A stretch of DNA of 9,602 bases from an uncultured Clostridium sp. (GTDB lineage Bacteria > Bacillota > Clostridia > Lachnospirales > Lachnospiraceae). The translations under genes and the position numbers were made by a program. Each line of letters begins with the position of its first letter. Position 1 is the stretch's first letter. The stretch lies in the NCBI GenBank assembly GCA_905192625.1, contig CAJJLI010000042.1, positions 1-9,602 of the forward strand, given 5' to 3'. The notes beneath the pieces are model-generated. The model had not been told where the DNA came from. It saw only the letters and a list, made by a program, of their open reading frames with translations, and searched no databases. Positions 5,567 through 9,602 of this stretch are shown one piece after another.

Positions 5567-6568
5567 ATGAAAAGAGTAAAAAAAGCTCTCATGCTTGGGT
5601 TAAGTCTTGTATTAACTATGAGTATGTTAACTGGTTGTGGAACAAAAGAGGATTCTGCAACAATGGGAAAAGATGGGGCCATAAAGATTGGTGTAAGTCA
5701 GTTTGTTACACATGATGCACTTGATGCTTCCTACAAAGGATTTGTTGATGGATTAAGCGAAGCTGGATATGTAGACGGAGAAAATATTAAAATCGATTAT
5801 CAAAATGCAAGTGGAGATCAATCCAATTGTACAACAATAGCACAAAAGCTAGTAACGGATGACAATGATCTTATATTAGCGATAGCAACAAATGCGGCGC
5901 AAGCATGTGCGAATGCTACATCTGAAATACCTATTTTAATAACTGCAGTGACCGATCCAGAGGCGACCGGTTTGGTTGAATCCAATGAAGCTCCAGGTGG
6001 AAATGTATCTGGTACATCAGACTTAACACCGGTAGCAGAGCAAATGAAGTTGTTAAAACGTATATTACCAGAGGCAAAGAAAGTTGCTATTTTATATTGT
6101 TCTAGTGAAGTAAATTCTCAGATTCAGGCGGAGATGGCAGTAAAGGAAGCTGAAAATCTTGGACTAGAAGCAGTACATGCAACCGTTTCAGCATCCACTG
6201 AGATACAACAAGTAATAGAATCATTGATTGATAAAGTGGATGCGATTTATGCTCCAACTGATAATATGATTGCAAGTGGTATGGCCACTGTTGCAATGAT
6301 AGCGAATGAAAATAATTTGCCAGTTATCGTTGGTGAAGAAGGAATGTTATCGGAAGGTGGATTGGCTACCTATGGTATTAACTATTACGAACTTGGTAAG
6401 CAAACCGCTGCTCAAGCTGTAAAGATTATCGAGAATAAAGCTAAGATTGAGTCTATGCCTATTGAGTACATAAATGCAGATAATGTAAAACTAAAGATTA
6501 ATGAAGAGGTTGCTACACAGTTGGGTGTTACTTTTCCAGATGATGTATTAGCAGAAGCAAAACAGTAA
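5567..6568 (+). CDS. ABC transporter substrate-binding lipoprotein (PF04392, TrpX-like)
   Basis: The start is the ATG at 5567, shortly after GGGGCAGGA; the in-frame ATG at 5531 adds residues without a ribosome site. The 333-residue product begins MKRVKKALML, has a hydrophobic signal and a lipobox LTGC with the lipidated Cys at about 24, so it is anchored to the outer face of the membrane. The mature part has two alpha/beta lobes: IKIGVSQFVTHDALDASYKG opens the first, LATNAAQA-like and ITAVTDP segments follow, then GTSDLTPV, and the second lobe has KVAILYCSSEVNSQIQ, APTDNMI, VGEEGML and ATYGINYYELGKQTA. This layout is that of the ABC_sub_bind family (PF04392), which includes tryptophan-binding TrpX proteins of streptococci. 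The ligand is likely an aromatic amino acid or similar molecule, but it is not proven here. First gene of a three-gene importer operon. Confidence 0.92.
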   Translation: MKRVKKALMLGLSLVLTMSMLTGCGTKEDSATMGKDGAIKIGVSQFVTHDALDASYKGFVDGLSEAGYVDGENIKIDYQNASGDQSNCTTIAQKLVTDDNDLILAIATNAAQACANATSEIPILITAVTDPEATGLVESNEAPGGNVSGTSDLTPVAEQMKLLKRILPEAKKVAILYCSSEVNSQIQAEMAVKEAENLGLEAVHATVSASTEIQQVIESLIDKVDAIYAPTDNMIASGMATVAMIANENNLPVIVGEEGMLSEGGLATYGINYYELGKQTAAQAVKIIENKAKIESMPIEYINADNVKLKINEEVATQLGVTFPDDVLAEAKQ

Positions 6569-6596
6569 ATAAACATAAATAAATAATTATATCTTA

Positions 6597-6634
6597 GGCT
6601 TGCTTTTTAAGAATGAATACTTAAAAGGCAAGCC
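6597..6634 (+). promoter_or_regulatory. Intercistronic hairpin between lipoprotein and permease genes
   Basis: GGCTTGCTTTTTAAG (6597-6611) pairs with CTTAAAAGGCAAGCC (6620-6634) over 15 bp with one T-G wobble and an 8-nt loop. It lacks an immediate T-run (ATAATGTCTTTATTTTAA follows), so it is more likely a partial terminator or an mRNA-stabilising 3' end than a full stop. Either would raise lipoprotein level relative to the permease, a usual need in binding-protein-dependent importers. Confidence 0.7.
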
Positions 6635-6667
6635 ATAATGTCTTTATTTTAAACAATGGAGGAAAAG

Positions 6668-7600
6668 ATGAGTTTACTATTAGCAATTTTAGGAGCAATG
6701 GGGCAGGGAATGATCTGGGGAGTTATGGCCCTAGGTATTTATATAACGTTTCGTATTTTAGATTTTGCGGATATGACATGCGATGGGTGTTTTGCATTGG
6801 GTGGTTGTATCAGTATAGTTTTAACGGTTGAAATGGGGATGAATCCTTTTGTCAGTTTACTTTTTGCAATCATTGGAGGAATGGCAGCTGGGGCAATAAC
6901 AGGCTTACTACATACAAAATTAAAAATTCCGGCAATACTTTCTGGTATATTAACGATGATTTCTTTATACTCCATTAATTTACGTGTAATGGGTATGAAA
7001 GCAAATCTATCACTTGCCAAAGAAGAAAGTATTTTTATGAAAATCAAAAACATTATACCAGATTCCATTAAGGGAAATTTAAAGGAATATATGTTTAATT
7101 CATTTGTTTTACTAGGCAGCGGCATACTAATTTGTATTATACTAATTCTTTTATTATATTGGTTTTTTGGTACTGAAATTGGTTCAGCACTTAGAGCTAC
7201 TGGTAATAATGAAGATATGATTCGTGCACTAGGACAAAATACAGATCGCATTAAAATTCTGGGATTGGTTTTAGGAAATGCACTTGTTGCATTGTCAGGG
7301 GCCTTGCTAGCACAAAGTGATAAAACAGCAGATATCGGTAAAGGTCAAGGTGCAATTGTTATTGGGTTGGCATCTATTGTTATTGGTGAAGTTATTATTG
7401 GGAAGAAATTATCGTTTTTAACAAAACTTATAGGAGTTATTTTAGGATCGGTTATTTATCGAATTATCATAGCATTTGTTCTTTTCCTAGGTTTAAACAC
7501 CAATGATTTAAAGTTATTAACGGCAATTATGGTTGCAATTGCTTTATCAATACCAAGATTAAAGCATACAAGTTTTCGTAAAAGCGCCAGAAGAATTTAA
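6668..7600 (+). CDS. ABC transporter permease (BPD_transp_2 / LivH-like, TrpY-like)
   Basis: The start is the ATG at 6668, five bases after GGAGG (6658-6662). The ATG at 6656 overlaps that ribosome site and is unlikely to be used. The 310-residue product is an integral membrane protein with about eight or nine hydrophobic helices, roughly at 3-27, 41-56, 60-82, 87-106, 145-168, 196-215, 228-246, 250-275 and 282-297. The segment SALRATGNNEDMIRALGQN (about 173-191) is the cytoplasmic coupling loop that contacts the ATPase, as in LivH/LivM-type branched-chain amino acid permeases (PF02653). IGEVIIGKKLS near 238-249 is typical of this subgroup. It works as a homodimer or heterodimer with the ATPase encoded downstream and receives substrate from the upstream lipoprotein. 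Confidence 0.9.
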   Translation: MSLLLAILGAMGQGMIWGVMALGIYITFRILDFADMTCDGCFALGGCISIVLTVEMGMNPFVSLLFAIIGGMAAGAITGLLHTKLKIPAILSGILTMISLYSINLRVMGMKANLSLAKEESIFMKIKNIIPDSIKGNLKEYMFNSFVLLGSGILICIILILLLYWFFGTEIGSALRATGNNEDMIRALGQNTDRIKILGLVLGNALVALSGALLAQSDKTADIGKGQGAIVIGLASIVIGEVIIGKKLSFLTKLIGVILGSVIYRIIIAFVLFLGLNTNDLKLLTAIMVAIALSIPRLKHTSFRKSARRI

Positions 7601-7826
7601 TAGAATACATCATTCAGCCAATCACTGATTTTCTTATGAAGGATAAGTGGTTGAAACTATTTAAAATTATTATAATATAGCTTGGCTAATTAGATTTATT
7701 TATTGGAACGTATTTTCCTTAATTATAATTAGTTATAAAGAAAATTAGTCTAACGTTATATTTTATTACACAATACAAGTCGCCTTATCCTTTATATAGG
7801 ATGAAGTGATGCAGAAAGAGGTAGTC
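7601..7826 (+). promoter_or_regulatory. 226-bp gap before the ATPase gene, with a possible internal promoter
   Basis: The spacing is unusually long for an ABC operon. TTGAAA (7651-7656) and TAATAT (7673-7678) 16 bp apart form a possible promoter; an alternative TATAAT at 7671-7676 is spaced only 14 bp. A weak imperfect hairpin, CAATCACT (7619-7626) with AGTGGTTG (7646-7653), precedes it and lacks a T-run. No gene or gene remnant is recognisable. Confidence 0.4.
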
Positions 7827-8621
7827 ATGCTTAGAATTGAAAATTTGTATAAAACATTTAATGCAGGGACAATAAATGAAAAACAGGTTTTAAAAGGTGT
7901 TAACTTGCATTTAAATCCAGGAGACTTTGTAACCGTAATTGGTGGTAATGGAGCTGGAAAATCAACAATATTAAATATGATTGCAGGTGTATATTTTAGT
8001 GAACAAGGAAATATCATTTTGGATGGAGAAGATATTACCATGCAACCGGAACATATGCGAGCAAAATTTCTAGGTAGAGTATTTCAAGATCCAATGAAAG
8101 GTACTGCAGCGAATATGGAGATTCAAGAAAACCTTGCACTTGCATATCGTCGTGGTAAGAAAAGAGGACTTCGTTGGGGAATAACACAAGGGGAGAAAGA
8201 ACAATATGTCAGCGACTTAAAAACCTTGGATTTGGGATTGGAAACAAGAATGAGCTCAAAAGTGGGGTTACTATCAGGTGGGCAAAGACAGGCATTAACA
8301 TTATTAATGGCAACATTACAAAAACCAAAGCTTTTATTATTGGATGAACATACAGCAGCACTAGACCCTAAGACGGCAAAAAAAGTCTTGGATTTAACAG
8401 AACAAATTGTTACCAGTCATCAGCTAACTGCATTAATGGTAACTCATAATATGAAAGATGCTATTAACATTGGTAATCGCTTAATTATGATGCATGATGG
8501 TAATATAATATACGATGTACAAGGTGAGGAAAAGAAGAGTCTTAAAGTTCCGGATCTTCTACAAAAATTTGAAAAAGCAAGTGGCAGTGAATTTGCAAAT
8601 GATCGAATGATGCTCGGATAA
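7827..8621 (+). CDS. ABC transporter ATP-binding protein (TrpZ-like)
   Basis: The start is the ATG at 7827 (MLRIENLYKTFNAG), five bases after AGAGG; GTG 7806 and ATG 7809 lie upstream of that site. The 264-residue cytoplasmic ATPase drives import through the neighbouring permease. Motifs in order: Walker A GGNGAGKST (39-47), Q-loop VFQDP with Gln at 87, signature LSGGQ (149-153), Walker B LLLLDE (169-174) with catalytic Glu174, D-loop AALD (177-180) and the switch His207 in VTHNM. All residues for ATP hydrolysis are intact. The insert AYRRGKKRGLRWGIT (about 106-120) and the LEADING EKQVLKG segment (18-24) resemble ATPases paired with PF04392 binding proteins. It is the last gene of the cluster; a terminator follows six bases after the stop. 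Confidence 0.95.
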   Translation: MLRIENLYKTFNAGTINEKQVLKGVNLHLNPGDFVTVIGGNGAGKSTILNMIAGVYFSEQGNIILDGEDITMQPEHMRAKFLGRVFQDPMKGTAANMEIQENLALAYRRGKKRGLRWGITQGEKEQYVSDLKTLDLGLETRMSSKVGLLSGGQRQALTLLMATLQKPKLLLLDEHTAALDPKTAKKVLDLTEQIVTSHQLTALMVTHNMKDAINIGNRLIMMHDGNIIYDVQGEEKKSLKVPDLLQKFEKASGSEFANDRMMLG

Positions 8622-8626
8622 TATAG

Positions 8627-8673
8627 AGGATGTTATAAAAATGGAGTAACTTCTGTTTTATAACATCCTTTTT
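8627..8673 (+). terminator. Rho-independent terminator of the ABC operon
   Basis: AGGATGTTATAAAA (8627-8640) pairs perfectly with TTTTATAACATCCT (8656-8669), 14 bp around a 15-nt loop, followed directly by TTTT (8670-8673). Confidence 0.92.
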
Positions 8674-9009
8674 AGCAGTATAGGAAGGCCTTATTAATAT
8701 AAGTATTAAAGCGAAGTTCTCTATAATTAAAAACATTAACTACGTTCCTAAATACGCATCTAGCGGAGACGAGTCATAGGCATATAGAAAAACTAATGAT
8801 TGTGATGCATCTAAAGTGATTAAATATAATATTAAATGATTAATTTGTTTCGTAATTAATATATTAATCTTAATACTATACAAATTTGGTAAAAAGTTGT
8901 ATAATTAAATAATAATCATAGAGTAATTTATGAAATATTCACAAATTATTTTGTGTTTTGAGGCTGTTTTTATTAATAGTTTAGTAAGTGATTGAGAGGA
9001 GCGGATCAT
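8674..9009. other. 336-bp gene-free interval before the kinase gene
   Basis: No coding frame or RNA gene is recognisable. It is very AT-rich except for a short GC-richer patch near 8751-8775 that I cannot assign. ATTAATATATTAAT-type palindromes near 8855-8868 look like AT-rich chance. A possible promoter is TATACA (8877-8882), a 17-bp spacer and TATAAT (8900-8905), which would start transcription about 100 bp before the kinase gene. Confidence 0.5.
8877..8905 (+). promoter_or_regulatory. Candidate promoter of the kinase-like gene
   Basis: The -10 box TATAAT (8900-8905) is perfect and the spacer is 17 bp, but the -35 box TATACA (8877-8882) matches only four of six consensus positions. Confidence 0.45.
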
Positions 9010-9585
9010 ATGAACCTAGAAGTCTTAATTTCAAAAGGAAAAAACGCGAGTGTATATCGGGATGGTGACAAAGCCATCAAATTGTTTAACAAAGAAGTAC
9101 ATAAGACAGATGTTCTTAATGAGGCACTAAATACATCACGTGTTGAAGAAACAGGTTTAGCAATACCAAGTATAGAAGAGGTTGGCGTTATCAATGGTCA
9201 GTGGGCAATCACTATGAACTTTATTGAAGGGCAAACCTTAGCGAAGTTAATGAAGAATGATCCAGAGCACATTGAAACGTATATCGAAGATATGGTGGAT
9301 TTGCAACTTTTAATCCACTCAAAAAGAGCCCCTTTACTAAATAAATTAAAAGATAAGTTAGTACGTCAAATTAACAGTCTTGATGTACTTGATAATATTA
9401 AGAAATATGATTTATTAACGAGACTCGATGGAATGCCAAAGCATGTAAAGGTATGTCATGGAGATTTTAATCCAAATAATATAATTATTTCAGATGGTAA
9501 AATGTATGTTTTGGATTGGGTTCATGCAACCCAAGGAAATGCCAGTGCTGATGCAGCAAGAACGTATTTATTATTTGCACTTTAA
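9010..9585 (+). CDS. Aminoglycoside-phosphotransferase-like kinase (APH family), apparently truncated
   Basis: The start is the ATG at 9010 (MNLEVLISKGKNASVY), about eight bases after AGGAG (8997-9001). The 191-residue product has the protein-kinase-like APH fold (PF01636): a glycine-loop-like segment GKNASVYRDGD (10-20), AIKLF with the probable ATP-binding Lys24, hinge residues near AITMNFIEGQTLAKL (66-80), the catalytic loop HGDFNPNN (150-157) with catalytic Asp152, and the metal-binding Asp169 in LDW. It ends at TAA 9583-9585 immediately after ADAARTYLLFAL. Relatives I recall run to about 240-260 residues, continuing with a C-terminal helical part that helps bind substrate. The frame stays open after the TAA to the window edge (Asp-Thr-Lys-Ile-Ala). 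It may therefore be a recent nonsense mutant or a sequencing error. The substrate is unknown; antibiotic resistance should not be assumed, since many such kinases act on small metabolites. Confidence 0.82.
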   Translation: MNLEVLISKGKNASVYRDGDKAIKLFNKEVHKTDVLNEALNTSRVEETGLAIPSIEEVGVINGQWAITMNFIEGQTLAKLMKNDPEHIETYIEDMVDLQLLIHSKRAPLLNKLKDKLVRQINSLDVLDNIKKYDLLTRLDGMPKHVKVCHGDFNPNNIIISDGKMYVLDWVHATQGNASADAARTYLLFAL

Positions 9586-9602
9586 GATACAAAAATTGCA
9601 GA

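Noticed and set aside
6739..7251. 170-codon minus-strand frame inside the permease gene
   Set aside because: It is the antisense shadow of a clear membrane permease; it lacks a ribosome site and family features.
8751..8815. Small RNA or riboswitch in the GC-richer patch before the kinase gene
   Set aside because: Only a short direct repeat (GCATCTA) and a GATGCATC palindrome are present, with no coherent stem set, promoter or terminator around them.
9010..9585. Aminoglycoside resistance gene
   Set aside because: The APH fold motifs are shared by many metabolite kinases, nothing points to an aminoglycoside-specific family, and the protein appears truncated.

Overview
The window is AT-rich DNA from a low-GC Gram-positive bacterium. 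The best guess is a Clostridia member of the Lachnospiraceae / Lachnoclostridium type. The support is inferential: strong AT bias, SigA-type promoters (TTGAC.-N17-TATAAT), purine-rich Shine-Dalgarno sites, a DUF3881-type protein (a family I associate with Firmicutes), and a lipoprotein-dependent ABC importer of the kind common in clostridia. No phage, transposon, CRISPR or conjugation gene is visible. The region looks like ordinary chromosome with one unusual intergenic repeat array.

Layout, left half. The 3' end of an HD-GYP-type phosphodiesterase gene (2-229) is followed by a DUF3881 protein with its own promoter (389-1264). Next come tRNA-Arg(CCT) (1394-1467) with a strong terminator, and a small two-helix membrane protein with a coiled-coil tail (1575-1955). 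A 20-bp perfect hairpin (2036-2086) serves as a shared terminator between that gene and the convergent D,D-carboxypeptidase gene (3683-2136, minus strand), which trims peptidoglycan peptides.

Middle. An 850-bp gene-free stretch (3684-4534) holds a nested palindrome near the carboxypeptidase start, a minus-strand hairpin with a T-run, and about ten tandem copies of a 37-bp purine-rich unit (4068-4430). It is bounded by the terminator of araD (5233-4535, minus strand), a clear L-ribulose-5-phosphate 4-epimerase standing apart from other arabinose genes.

Right half. Divergent from araD is a three-gene ABC importer: lipoprotein (5567-6568), LivH-like permease (6668-7600) and ATPase (7827-8621), closed by a terminator. 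Its architecture matches the TrpXYZ-type family (PF04392 binding protein), so an aromatic amino acid or related small molecule is a reasonable but unproven substrate. The cluster has a consensus promoter, a stem-loop leader, a 15-bp hairpin between the first two genes and a 226-bp gap before the ATPase, which together suggest unequal expression of the subunits.

The window closes with an aminoglycoside-phosphotransferase-like kinase (9010-9585). It stops right after its catalytic core, at a TAA one transition away from a Gln codon, with the frame staying open beyond.

I see no convincing novel multi-gene system. The items most worth a second look are the 37-bp array, the apparent nonsense truncation of the kinase, and the RNA structures in the ABC operon.
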